Shown in pieces: positions 34,753-45,465 of a stretch of DNA of 64,000 nucleotides. Position numbers and translations under genes: made by a program. Every line of letters starts with the position of its first letter. Position 1 is the stretch's first letter. The notes beneath the pieces are model-generated. The model was given only the letters and a program-made list of their open reading frames with translations. It made no database searches and had not been told where the DNA came from. Source of the stretch: Scleropages formosus (Eukaryota > Chordata > Actinopteri > Osteoglossiformes > Osteoglossidae); NCBI RefSeq assembly GCF_900964775.1, contig NC_041829.1:12402215-12466214 (forward strand). The letters are read 5' to 3'.

Positions 34753-35471
34753 GTGTCATGTGTCTCTAATGAAACCCCACAGTCTCTTAACCTTGCAGGG
34801 CACCACTATCACCTTCACTGATGTGGACAGATCATCATCTTACATTGTCCAACCTCCCTTGAACTTAAAGTACCAGGGAAGAAATTTGCTCTGCCTTGTT
34901 AACTGGGAAGGTATGAGCCAAGGAATAGTCACGGGTGCTTGCTAAGGACCCCTCACTGAGAGTCTGGAGAAATATCACAAACTTGCTTCTGACATCATAT
35001 GTATTTCTCAGGAGATGTGCCTCGGCTCCAGTCTGACATTAATTGTTCATGCACAATACCTGCTTTGCAGAATTTGCAACAAACACACCTATCAACCTTG
35101 CCCTGTTTATCTTTTTTCAAGAAGCTAATTATCTAGTTCTTGCTTTCATTAACTTTTACATTCATAGCCAGTATTCTGGTGTTTTCACTAAACTCTGTAT
35201 TATCAGAGTACAGTGCCAGCTTGAATGTCTGTTTTTTTCTGTATGACAGCTATATGCCAACAACCTCAATATTATTTAAAATTGTTCCACTAACACACTG
35301 AAATCTTTTCTAAGCTGTTGCATGAGGTCCATTACGTGTTTTTCACTGTGGAGAAAGCCAACAGAGATATTGTTTTACGCATTTACCCAGTGAGCAAACA
35401 ATGTATGCATGATTCTTTTCAAAACCAAACACAATGTCAAAGAGTAACCTTTTACATGCCATACTTCAGTA

Positions 35472-35554
35472 CCAATGAGCTACTGTGCCATAGTGCTGGT
35501 TCAGGAGTTTCCACAATAAGACAACAAGCTCTTTAGGTGATGACAGGTATAAAA
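35472..35554 (+). promoter_or_regulatory. Lens-type promoter of gene 7
   Basis: CCAAT (35472-35476), tgctggttcagg (35494-35505, MARE-like), cacaataag (35512-35520, Sox-type) and tataaaa (35548-35554), 56 bp before the first ATG. Confidence 0.75.
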
Positions 35555-35609
35555 GTGACAGCATGACATGTGTGAAACCAGAGCAGTGTGAGCACGAACA
35601 ACCATCACC

Positions 35610-36632
35610 ATGACAATGGGCAGGGTAAGTGGTGCTGATGAGAAAAAACTATTTGTCAGAATTTCAAACTTGTCAAAATTCTGGTGTTAAGTGTGTTTAA
35701 ATTTATTTCGCTTTCTTTTTTATCCATCCTTTCCGTCTTTAAAAGTAAGCTTGAAACATGACATTTTTGAGGCTATTTGGATTACTAAAAAAAACCAATT
35801 TGAATCTATCCTTTCCACTGCAAATCTGAGAAGCCAAATGATTATGAGTTTTATGTTTCATTTATTTAGTTTTTGATGTTACCATCGATCCCCATTCCAT
35901 TTCAGATCACCTTCTACGAGGAGAGGAACTTCGGCGGTCGCTCCTATGACAGCAGCAGTGACTGTGCCGACCTCACATCCTACATGAGCCACTGCTACTC
36001 CTGTAGGGTTCACAGTGGCTGCTTCATGGTCTATGACCGCGCCAATTACATGGGGAACCAGTACTTTCTGAGGAGGGGAGAGTACCCTGACTGTAGGAGC
36101 ATGGGCATGAGTGACTTCTTCAGATCCTGCCGAATGATTCCCATGGTAAAGTATCCAATTGTTATATTGATGGAATGGTTTCCACTGCCTTTGCAAATAA
36201 ATGATACATATGTGTATTTGAAATACCTGTAGAAATGTTAATTCTCCTTGACTAATTTAATAAAGCCAAATGTTTTTAATTAAGGTTTTAAATGATAATT
36301 TTATAATTTATCAGTGTCATGATAATAAAATCTTTCATTTCTCTATACAGTACAGGGGATCCTACAGAATGAGGATCTACGAGAGGGAGAACTTTGGAGG
36401 TCAGATGTATGAGCTGATGGACGACTGTGACAATATCATGGATCGCTACCGCATGTCCAACTGCATGTCCTGCCACGTGATGGATGGCCACTGGCTCATG
36501 TATGAGCAGCCCCACTATAGAGGAAGGATGATGTACTTCTGGCCTGGGGAGTACAGGAACTTCAGCAACATGGGATGGGGAAGTGGCATGAGGTTTATGT
36601 CTATGAGACGTATCATGGATTCTTGGTATTGA
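35610..36632 (+). CDS. crygm: Gamma-M crystallin gene 7
   Basis: Exons are 35610-35624 (MTMGR), 35906-36145 and 36351-36632, giving 178 aa. This is the first gene of the plus-strand array. Exon 2 begins [11 protein letters not shown] with SYDSSSDC and SHC. Exon 3 begins [14 protein letters not shown], has ELMDDC and [10 protein letters not shown], and ends in DSWY. Junctions are AGG|gtaagt, ttcag|ATC, ATG|gtaaag and acag|TAC. AATAAA follows the stop within 5 bp (36637-36642). About one residue in seven is Met and domain 1 has no Trp, as expected for gamma-M crystallins, which pack very densely in fish lens fibres. It differs from gene 8 at only three residues by my reading. Confidence 0.96.
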
Positions 36633-37319
36633 AACAAATAAATTTATAATCAACAATTAATGGCTGTGTTATTTCATTGTTATAATTTGCACATTGACGT
36701 GGGTGAAACCTGGAAAAAGCAAAAAAAAAAAAAAAAAGCATATTCCTGAATAAATATATCGAATGATTTATTAGTTGGGTAGCTATTTTCTTCTGTCATA
36801 TCAAGCTGTAATGAAGAACAATAGTTGTTTTTTTAAACTTTTCCATAATAATAACCCTAACTTCAAGCAATATTTAAATAAAAACTAAATTTTAAAAAAT
36901 CTGTTGTTTCCACAACCTCCTAGTCAGTCCCGAATGCTGACAGGTTCATTTCCCATTCATGTCCAATGTTCTTTATTAAAATCTGTTGACTGTTATAGCA
37001 TCTGTTTGTTCTTGTTTCTGATTGAATATGGTGTGCCTCAGGGCTCTGTGTTGGGTCCAGTGGCACTAGTGCTGGTTTCCCCTTTGACTCTTGCACTAGT
37101 ACACTTTTTGGCTGCTCTGGTTTGGGGATGTTTATGGCTCTCCTTCAACAGCTGTGGCTTGGGGATCTCCTGCAAAGGTTTCTGAAACTAGCACTTTTTT
37201 CTCGTTTTGCTTGAGTTCATCTTTTTTAACTCTCTTCAGAGTCCTCTCTACTCCGTGGTACTGTTCTTCCCCAAATGATGATCTAATCTATATATATGCA
37301 ATCTCTTTCCAGTCTTCAA

Positions 37320-37945
37320 ACACATTTTAAATTGCTCTGTGGAAGACTTCTAGAGCTGACTTTATCCCAAAGGGAAGATTTTGGTAGCTGTACTTTCCAA
37401 ATGGCATGCTGAAGGTACATAACTTGGCATTTTCTTTATCTAGATTCCATTGCCAAAATCCATGCAGTTTCATGAAATACTGTGCTCCTGTTATCTCACT
37501 TAAGATTTCTTCTTGTTTAAGAATTTGAAAATGTTCCTTCAATATGGAGGTGTTGAGGTCTTTTGGATCCATGCAGATGTGCAAAGTATTATTACTTGTC
37601 TTTATGCAGACCACTGAGTTCACTCATTCTGTAGCTTCCTCAACTCTTTTGCTCACTTTCAGAGCTTCTATTCTGTTTAGCTCCTCATGTAGCTCCATTT
37701 TTAGAAGTACTAGAATGCGACATGGAGTGTGAGTTACTTGTCACGCCCACGACATTTCTAGACAAGCAGAATCTTTCAATCAAATTCTGTATGTAAACGG
37801 ATATAAATGTACTGTATGTCTTCAGATATTTCTGGGAATTTCTGATTCCAATGTTTCGCTTTGCAAACTGCCTCAGCCAGGGTACTTTTACTTTGTGCCA
37901 GCAAAAAACACATTTAACAAGTCCCTTTGTTTCACTGGCCACATC
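37320..37945 (-). mobile_element. Ty3/Gypsy fossil, pol (RT) and gag-end remnants
   Basis: On the minus strand a stretch recognisable as the reverse transcriptase of a Ty3/Gypsy element lies at 37,327-37,623. To its right (5' on this strand) is a segment resembling the zinc-knuckle/protease side. It is broken and lacks recognisable LTRs. Multiple breaks and strong divergence make it old. Confidence 0.7.
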
Positions 37946-38549
37946 TCCCAGTAGTCACTTTTTGCCTTTTGGCAATATTACAAATGGGAATGTTTTAACT
38001 GTCTCCTTCACCAGACTCCACTGTCCACCACCTCACACTGCCAGTACATACAATCATATGACCCAGTCCATGTTCAACAGTCAGCTGGGTCAGCTGTTTT
38101 GTCTTTTGACAAAACAAATAAACTTGCTTTCCAAGATGCTGAGTAAAAAGTTCATGGGCACATTCAAGATAGTCAAGCAAATCAACTAAGTAACCCAATG
38201 TTTATAACTGTCAGCCCAGTACCGTCTCTCCCAAGTGTCCCCGCTGAAACCCCTCAGGACCTCTGCCCTGAAAGACGCCACTGTCACCCCTCTGCGTCTC
38301 CACTGATGTAGGCAGCTCATCAGCTTACACTGTCCAAGCTCACCTTTCAGTCAAAGTGCCAGATAAAAAAATTGTTCTACTGAGTTAACTGGTAGGGTGT
38401 GAGCCCAAGGAACAGTCATGTGTGTGTGGATGATGTCTTGTGCAACATTTTACAATCTCCAAAACCAAAAAGAAATTGCTAAGAGGCCTGCTTAACAGAA
38501 AGCAGTGATATCAGGTATCATACAATCATTAATACCTAGAAAAAGTTAG

Positions 38550-38995
38550 AGAGACAAAGCCACTGTTTGAACAGCACAAATGTAGCACCGAAAAATGAGC
38601 AGGAATTCAAGTGTATACAGTCTTGTTGGTTTGGTGACATCATGTAAAATATGAAGAACCTTTACTGTTTTCATTATCTCAAAAACCAAAGGAGGTAGGA
38701 CCGCAACTTAAAAGGCACAAATTGGCACAGATGAAGCGCAAACAAATGAGCCCAAATTTGAATATCTAAAATGTTGTAGGAGGACTGGGTGCCATCACAT
38801 GCCATGTAAATAACCTTTATATCTCTAAAACTAAAAAAGATGGAATCACGGTTTAAACGGCACAAACTGGCACAAATGCAGCAGTAAAGAACGAGCCCGA
38901 CTTAGAGTTTCAGCGCTGCCGTAAGGGGTCTGAATGACGTCAAAACCTGGAAGAAATAATTGCTAATATCATCATTCGAGCTGTTTGGGGAGCTC
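38550..38995. repeat. Degenerate tandem repeat, three units of about 146 bp
   Basis: The landmark 'aaaggcacaaattggcacag' at about 38,711 recurs as 'aacggcacaaactggcacaa' at about 38,856, and earlier as 'gaacagcacaaatgtagcac' at about 38,568. Each is followed by an atgagc/acgagc stretch and then by 'aacctttactg/aacctttatatc..tctaaaaacc'. The units are well diverged. Confidence 0.65.
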
Positions 38996-39463
38996 CAGTA
39001 ACTTAGTATAAAAGAGATTTTTTTGTCCTACTTCCTTTGCATGTTCGACTACATGCATGCTAGTTATTCTGCTTATCAACCTTTGCCTGTTTATCATGTT
39101 ATTTCAAGAAGCTCATTGTCTTCTTTTTACTTTAGTTTTGAGCAAGTGTTTGTTTTTTTTCATTAAACTTTGCATCTGAGTCCACTGTCAGCCTGAATTT
39201 GTCTTTTTTTTGTGAACAGTTGTGATTTAATGACTTCAACATTATTTAAAATTGTTCCACTAACACACTGAAATCTTTTCTAAGCTGTTGCATGAGGTCC
39301 ATTACGTGTTTTTCACTGTGGAGAAAGCCAACAGAGATATTGTTTTACGCATTTACCCAGTGAGCAAACAATGTATGCATGATTCTTTTCAAAACCAAAC
39401 ACAATGTCAAAGAGTAACCTTTTACATGCCATACTTCAGTACCAATGAGCTACTGTGCCATAG

Positions 39464-39524
39464 TGCTGGTTCAGGAGTTTCCACAATAAGACAACAAGCT
39501 CTTTAGGTGATGACAGGTATAAAA
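39464..39524 (+). promoter_or_regulatory. Lens-type promoter of gene 8
   Basis: Same as the gene 7 promoter: tgctggttcagg (39464-39475), cacaataag (39482-39490) and tataaaa (39518-39524). Confidence 0.75.
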
Positions 39525-39579
39525 GTGACAGCATGACATGTGTGAAACCAGAGCAGTGTGAGCACGAACAACCATCACC

Positions 39580-40600
39580 ATGACAATGGGCAGGGTAAGT
39601 GGTGCTGATGAGAAAAAACTATTTGTCAGAATTTCAAACTTGTCAAAATTCTGGTGTTAAGTGTGTTTAAATTTATTTCGCTTTCTTTTTTATCCATCCT
39701 TTCCGTCTTTAAAAGTAAGCTTGAAACATGACATTTTTGAGGCTATTTGGATTACTAAAAAAACCAATTTGAATCCATCTTTCCTCTGCAAATCTGAGAA
39801 GCCAAATGATTATGAGTTTTATGTTTCATTTATTTAGTTTTTGATGTTACCATCGATCCCCATTCCATTTCAGATCACCTTCTACGAGGACAGGAACTTC
39901 GGCGGTCGCTCCTATGACAGCAGCAGCGACTGTGCCGACCTCACATCCTACATGAGCCACTGCTACTCCTGCAGGGTTCACAGTGGCTGCTTCATGGTCT
40001 ATGACCGCGCCAATTACATGGGGAACCAGTACTTTCTGAGGAGGGGAGAGTACCCTGACTGTAGGAGCATGGGCATGAGTGACTTCTTCAGATCCTGCCG
40101 AATGATTCCCATGGTAAAGTATCCAATTGTTATACTGATGGAATGGTTTCCACTTCCTTTGCAAATAAATGCTATATATGTGTATTTAAAATACCTGTAC
40201 AAATGTTAATTCTCCTTGACTAATTGAATAAAACAAAACATTTTTAATTAAGGTTTTAAATCAAGACTTTATAATTTATCAATGTCATGACAATAAAATC
40301 CTTAATTTCTCTATACAGTACAGGGGATCCTACAGAATGAGGATCTATGAGAGGGAGAACTTTGGAGGTCAGATGTACGAGATGATGGACGACTGCGACA
40401 ATATCATGGATCGCTACCGCATGTCCAACTGCATGTCCTGCCACGTGATGGATGGCCACTGGCTCATGTATGAGCAGCCCCACTATAGAGGAAGGATGAT
40501 GTACTTCTGGCCTGGGGAGTACAGGAACTTCAGCAGCATGGGATGGGGAAGTGGCATGAGGTTTATGTCTATGAGACGTATCATGGATTCTTGGTATTGA
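39580..40600 (+). CDS. crygm: Gamma-M crystallin gene 8
   Basis: Exons are 39580-39594 (MTMGR), 39874-40113 and 40319-40600, giving 178 aa. It is a near-identical sister of gene 7, including promoter, introns and 3' end. By reading, the differences are Asp for Glu early in exon 2 (YEDRN against YEERN), EMMDDC against ELMDDC, and FSSMG against FSNMG. Splice junctions are canonical and identical. The stop TGA is followed by aaacaaataaa. Both copies look functional. The near identity of introns as well as exons points to a recent copy or gene conversion, not to selection on protein alone. Confidence 0.96.
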
Positions 40601-40862
40601 AACAAATAAATTAATAATCAGCAAACAATGGCTGTGTTATTTCATTGATATAATTTACATATTCAGGTGGGTAAAACCTGGAAAAAGCAAAAAATGCACA
40701 CTCCTGAACAAATGTATGAAAATTTTTTTTTTAGTTTAGCTAATAGTTGATTTTTCTCTATAATAACCCTAACTTCAAGCAATAAAGAGACAAACAAATT
40801 CATAAGCAATTTTTTTTTTTAAAAAAAAAAACAACTGTTATTTTTTTAAGTCATATGAAACA

Positions 40863-41061
40863 CGCACATATTAACTGAAAACACTTCTCCCCAGTGGGGT
40901 CGTGGTGCCTAACCTGGCAGCACAGGGTGTAAGGCTGGAGGGGGAGGGGACGCACCCAGGACGGGACGCCAGTCTGTCACAAGGCACCCCAAGTCGGACT
41001 CAAATCCCAGACCCACCAGAGAGCAGGACCCAGCCAAACCCGTTGCACCACCACACCCCCT
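40863..41061 (-). mobile_element. SINE family A with target-site duplication, in copy 2 only
   Basis: Family A body on the minus strand. Flanked by the perfect 12-bp repeat tcatatgaaaca (40851-40862 and 41062-41073). It is absent at the matching position of copy 1 downstream of gene 7. Confidence 0.92.
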
Positions 41062-41439
41062 TCATATGAAACAATAATTAATAAAACATCATTTTTTTTG
41101 TATTAGAATTACCCTAAATTCAAGCAATATTTATGTACAAACTAATGAAAAATTGTAGAAAAATAACAAGATTTCCACTACCTCCTAATTAGTCCTAACT
41201 GCTGACAGGTTTATTCCACATTCATGTCCAATGTTTATCAGCTTTTCCCACTTTCAGCTTTTATTTTCAACAAAATTAAAAAAGCTAATAATACAGATGT
41301 CCCTAATTTATTTATGGGTACATTTTCACTGTTAAAATTTGGAGAGAGTAACACATGGCCTTTAATTTTTCTGGATAAATCCAGAGATTAAGGTGTCTAA
41401 TTTTTATAAAATTATTTTTAAAAATATTTTTAAAAGTAA

Positions 41440-42180
41440 CGGCAGGTTTTCGAAGTTGTATAACAGCCAAGGTAAAACATTCATCAGAAAAACGTTAATT
41501 CTGCCAAATACTGAAATTGGTTAAGAGATCCACGAAGCTAGGCCCTCTTTAATCTTCTTAAATAATGGCAAGCAGGTGATGTCTAGAAGGCCACTACAAT
41601 CGGGAGTAACAAAACTGACTAGGTATCTAAAACCACAGTTTGCCACTTAAAGGGAAAATACCAACTAAACACTCCTTAGCAATTAAGAGGAGTGTTCAGT
41701 TACATGGCCAGAGATTTAGAGATATTGATTTTATAATCTGAAAGTCTACTATAGATGTTTCATGGATGCTCAGGTATAACAGTACATCGTGAACATGTAG
41801 AGAAATGCAATGGTCTTTTCCACCTACCTAACACTGGATTTGTCTTCATTGCTCCTAATACCTTCTGTCAAGAATTCAATCAGTTTTAATAATAATGGAG
41901 AGAGGGAGCAGCCTTTTTGGAACCCTCTTGCAACAGAGAAACTTTTTTGGTTTCCATTTAAAGTCCGCATTAAGGAAACTGATTAGTAGGAAAGCAGAAC
42001 ATTGTAATGGATTTTGACCTTTCTTTAAAATTAAACTAATTGAAACTGAATTCCAAGGGTGAGGGATATGGCCCTCTTTGAGTCTATTATTATTTACTGG
42101 CATCAGTAAAAAGTATAATTTGGACTCAAGTTTCTCATAAAATTTCACTGGAAAGTTGTTGGGCCCTGGTACTTTATCCA
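41440..42180 (-). mobile_element. L1/Tx1-type LINE fragment
   Basis: On the minus strand a frame reads DKVPGPNNFPVKFYEKLESKL, then SVSISLILKKGQNPLQCSAF, the finger region of L1/Tx1 reverse transcriptases (k.PGpDGfp.EFYk / SISLilKk.kdP..c..yRPIsL). The catalytic region is decayed. Confidence 0.75.
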
Positions 42181-42566
42181 AAGGTATTGATCAAATAGAG
42201 TCCTAAATCTTTTAAGTATGTACACTAGGCAGTGATAAACTTTATAAATATGGTTGTATTTCATATGTTGAATCTTACACCTAAGGAGAGTAAAATGGTC
42301 TATAATATTTTTTAAGTGTTATTAATCACCATTGAATGTTAAGCTCGGTCTTAATATTGTCCAGCGTTTGCTTCCAAATTGCCCAGCTTTGTGAGACGAG
42401 TTCCCACCCTACTCATTCACTGAATGACGAGCTGATGGGCCTTTATGCACCTGCTACCATCTCTCCTGTTGCGTCTATAGCAATGTTCATCGTTACATGC
42501 TTGGACTATGAACCAAGATGAGATCTTGTTTTTTTAACTACTCTTTTGGTTAATTTACCTCTCTTT

Positions 42567-42768
42567 GGGGGGGCGCAGTGGGTTGGACCGGGTCCTGCTC
42601 TCTGGTGGGTCAGGGGTTTGAGTTCCACTTGGGGTGCCTTGCGACAGACTGGCGTCCCGTCCTGGGTGTGTCCCCTTCCCCTCCAGCCTTATGCCCTGAG
42701 TTGCTGGGTTAGGCTCCGGTTCCCTGAGACCCTGTATGGGACAAGCGGTTCAGAAAATGTATGTATAT
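42567..42768 (+). mobile_element. SINE family A
   Basis: Gggggggcgcagtgggttgg head, ggtttgagttcc box, full body and gggacaagcggttcagaaaa end with a short gtatgtatatgtg tail. Short ctctttg repeats flank it on both sides. Confidence 0.88.
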
Positions 42769-42999
42769 GTGTACCGCTCTTTGAGTGAGTTTTCTAATCT
42801 TTTTTAAACACCCTTTGGATGTGACATAGCTGTAGTTTTTCAGACGAGGTCTGTATAAGTCATTCTGGTTCCAACAAAGTAAACATTGTGGATTTCTGGA
42901 GTGGTGCTAGAAATTGAGTGGTCATCTTTCTGTCAGGTGACCAAACCTCATTAATGGTATTCTTATCTCGTCTGGTATTCTTATCACGGTTAACATTTT

Positions 43000-43640
43000 T
43001 ATTTGATATAGCTTGGACTGTTGTGATGCTCTGTTATTGGGCTGTCCATACCAGACTGTATCCAGGTTACAGTTAGTAGAAAAGGCTACTGCCAGAAGTG
43101 TTACAAGAACTGGGAAGTATGACCACATAACATATTTAAATCATCGCATTGTCTTCCAGTTAAGTTTAGAGTTGATTAAAAAAACTTACTTTTGACCTAT
43201 GAGGCAGTAAATAGCATCACTCCGCCTTCCCTTTGTGAGATTATTGTTTCTTACATTCCAGGATATTGTCTTCACTGAGTGCAAGTTACCCTAAAGTACC
43301 CAAGATCAATAATATTTCAGTAGGAGGGTGTCCCTTTAGCTATAGGGCACCTAAACTTTACAATAGTCTGCCTGTTATTGTCAGGAATGCGCCATGTGTG
43401 TCAACCTTTAAATCCAGGCTTAAGACTTCTGTGCTTACTCTAACACATCAATGACCAGTTATTAGCACACAGCTAAAATGTTATTAATAGCTGTAAACTG
43501 ACTTAACTTCTTTTTCTATCTAGATTGCACAAGAGAGGTGGGCAACCACTGACACTTGGACTCCAAGAGGTTTTATTTGTCCCCAGTTTTCAGTTGGGAA
43601 TTTTTTGTTTCTTTCCTCCATGGCCAGTAAGCCTGGTTAT
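43000..43640 (+). mobile_element. LINE L2-type fragment, RT C-terminus and 3' region
   Basis: Frames include DCCDALLLGCPYQTVSRLQL, VEKATARSVTRTGKYDHITY and, later, PFSYRAPKLYNSLPVIVRN, the well-known block at the end of L2-like RT proteins. The 3' part (gtgggcaaccactgacacttgg ... ctccatggccag) follows. An inverted relative lies at 47.44-47.67 kb. Confidence 0.75.
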
Positions 43641-43689
43641 AGATTTAATAATTACATGGATATCGTAGTAATTTAGTCTCAGAAATGAC

Positions 43690-43790
43690 ACACTATAGAG
43701 TTTCTTACAATTATTTACCCATTTACACAGCTGGGTAATTTTTTACTGGAGCAATTAAAAGTTTAATTGGAGCTGGAGGTGGAATTTCAA
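43690..43790 (-). mobile_element. SINE family B fragment
   Basis: 'Tatttacccatttacacagctgggtaatt', 'ttactggagcaatt' in the order of a reversed family B tail. It lacks the head. Confidence 0.5.
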
Positions 43791-44333
43791 CTATAGAGAG
43801 CATAGTATACAAACTGAACACTGTTAATCTCCCTGGACAAAGATAAGAAGTAAACACATATTTTTTTAGAAGACAAATTTAGTGGTGACAATAAAGCAAT
43901 TATTTAATCCCTCAGTTAGAAACAAAACTTTATAGACAACTGGTTAGAGTTGTTGAAAACCATAGACCTTTCCAAATATTTCTATCCAGAAGAGCCAGTA
44001 GGAATGAAGAAAATGATCAAATTTAAGAAAGCTAGATATATATATTCTACATAGGGTCCACATATTAAAACAAGAGTTTCATTTTTAAAATGTTGACATT
44101 TTCAGTAAAACTAATATTATGGTACGCTGAGATCTTCAGTTATTTTTCATATGAGAGCCATTGTGCAGACAACAAAGAATTTTTTACATCCTTATTTTTC
44201 GAGTAAACAATGTCCCTTTTGTAAGAATGATTCTTTCTCAAACAATGTTTCCTTTTCAAAACCAAACCAGTGTCAAAGTGTAACCTTCTACATGCCACAT
44301 TTCAGTTTCAATGAATGAAGAGTTGTAACATAA

Positions 44334-44396
44334 TGCTGGTTCAGGATTTTCCACAATAAGACAACATTTTCTTTGGGCTGCGACAGGTATATAAAT
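44334..44396 (+). promoter_or_regulatory. Lens-type promoter of gene 9
   Basis: Tgctggttcagg (44334-44345, MARE-like), cacaataag (44352-44360, Sox-type) and tatataaat (44388-44396). Confidence 0.75.
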
Positions 44397-44447
44397 GACA
44401 GTATGGCATGTGTAAAAGCAGGGAAGCGTGAGCAGACAATCATCATC

Positions 44448-45465
44448 ATGACTATGGGCAGGGTAAGTGGTGCTACAGAGACAAAATACATTTTTTATGA
44501 ACGATTTCAAACCTGTAACAGGTCAGATTTTACAAGTCCTTGAATTGCTTTCAACATGTATACATATGGTATTTTTTCCTAGCTCAAAATATGATGATTT
44601 TGGAGATATTTGAAAAGCCAAATGATTCTAAACATTTTTAAATTCGTTTCTAATATTAACATAATTTACAATTCTACTTTAGATCACCTTCTACGAGGAG
44701 AGAAACTTTGGCGGTCGCTCCTATGACTGTAGCAGCGACTGTACCGACCTCACATCCTACATGAGCCACTGCTACTCTTGCAGGGTTCACAGTGGCTGTT
44801 TCATGGTCTATGACCGTGCCAATTACATGGGAAGCCAGTATTTTTTGAGAAGGGGAGAGTACCCTGACTGCATGAGCATGGGCATGAGTGGTTTCTTTAG
44901 ATCCTGCCGAATGATTCCCATGGTAAAGTAACCCACCGTTATGTTGAGATGGAATCCTTTTTTTTTCATTTTGAAAATAAATTCTGCATATTTGTAATTT
45001 TAATATTTATATAGGCACATATTTTATCTCCTTTACTAATTTAACCATAGAATAAGCTTTCAGTTTAAATTTCAAGAATCTAATTTAAGAATTTAAGAAT
45101 TTAAGTTTTACTTTTGTTTTTGGATTTTAATATCAGATTTGTTTTTGTAATAAAACATCATTTTGAATTTGTACCTTACACAGTACAGGGGATCCTACAG
45201 AATGAGGATCTACGAGAGGGAGAACTTTGGAGGTCAGATGTACGAGATGATGGACGACTGCGACAATATCATGGATCGCTACCGCATGTCCAACTGCATG
45301 TCCTGCCACGTGATGGATGGCCACTGGCTCATGTATGAGCAGCCCCACTATAGAGGAAGGATGATGTACTTCTGGCCTGGGGAGTACAGAAACTTCAGCA
45401 ACATGGGATGGGGAAGTGGCATGAGGTTCATGTCTATGAGACGTATTATGGATTCTTGGTACTGA
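44448..45465 (+). CDS. crygm: Gamma-M crystallin gene 9
   Basis: Exons are 44448-44462 (MTMGR), 44683-44922 and 45184-45465, giving 178 aa. Exon 2 begins [11 protein letters not shown] and has [21 protein letters not shown] and MSGFFRSC (Gly where the others have Asp). Exon 3 is [14 protein letters not shown]..., EMMDDC, DSWY. Junctions: AGG|gtaagt, tttag|ATC, ATG|gtaaag, acag|TAC. Intron 2 (261 bp) is longer and not closely similar to those of its neighbours, and exon 2 has more silent differences. This makes gene 9 the most diverged member of the right array, while its exon 3 is nearly the same as gene 10's. Confidence 0.95.

Larger units (their letters stand above)
34790..36980 (+). repeat. 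Duplicated block, copy 1 (around gene 7)
   Basis: Homologous to 38,220-41,240. The part from about 35,270 (just upstream of the promoter) to the poly-A signal after exon 3 is almost identical to copy 2 by eye, while the outer flanks match only patchily. Confidence 0.8.
38220..41240 (+). repeat. Duplicated block, copy 2 (around gene 8)
   Basis: Counterpart of 34,790-36,980. It differs by an insertion of a tandem-repeat region (38.55-39.0 kb) on the left and a SINE A (40,863-41,061) on the right. Confidence 0.8.

Noticed and set aside
35318-35536. Identical 72-codon frames upstream of genes 7 and 8 (also 39288-39506)
   Set aside because: They overlap the promoter MARE/Sox region, and the identity is explained by the recent duplication. 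No homologous frame persists upstream of genes 9-11.
37021-37070. GVPQGSVLGP-like RT motif on the plus strand
   Set aside because: It probably is a scrap of an L2-type LINE, but about 50 bp is too little to annotate as an element.
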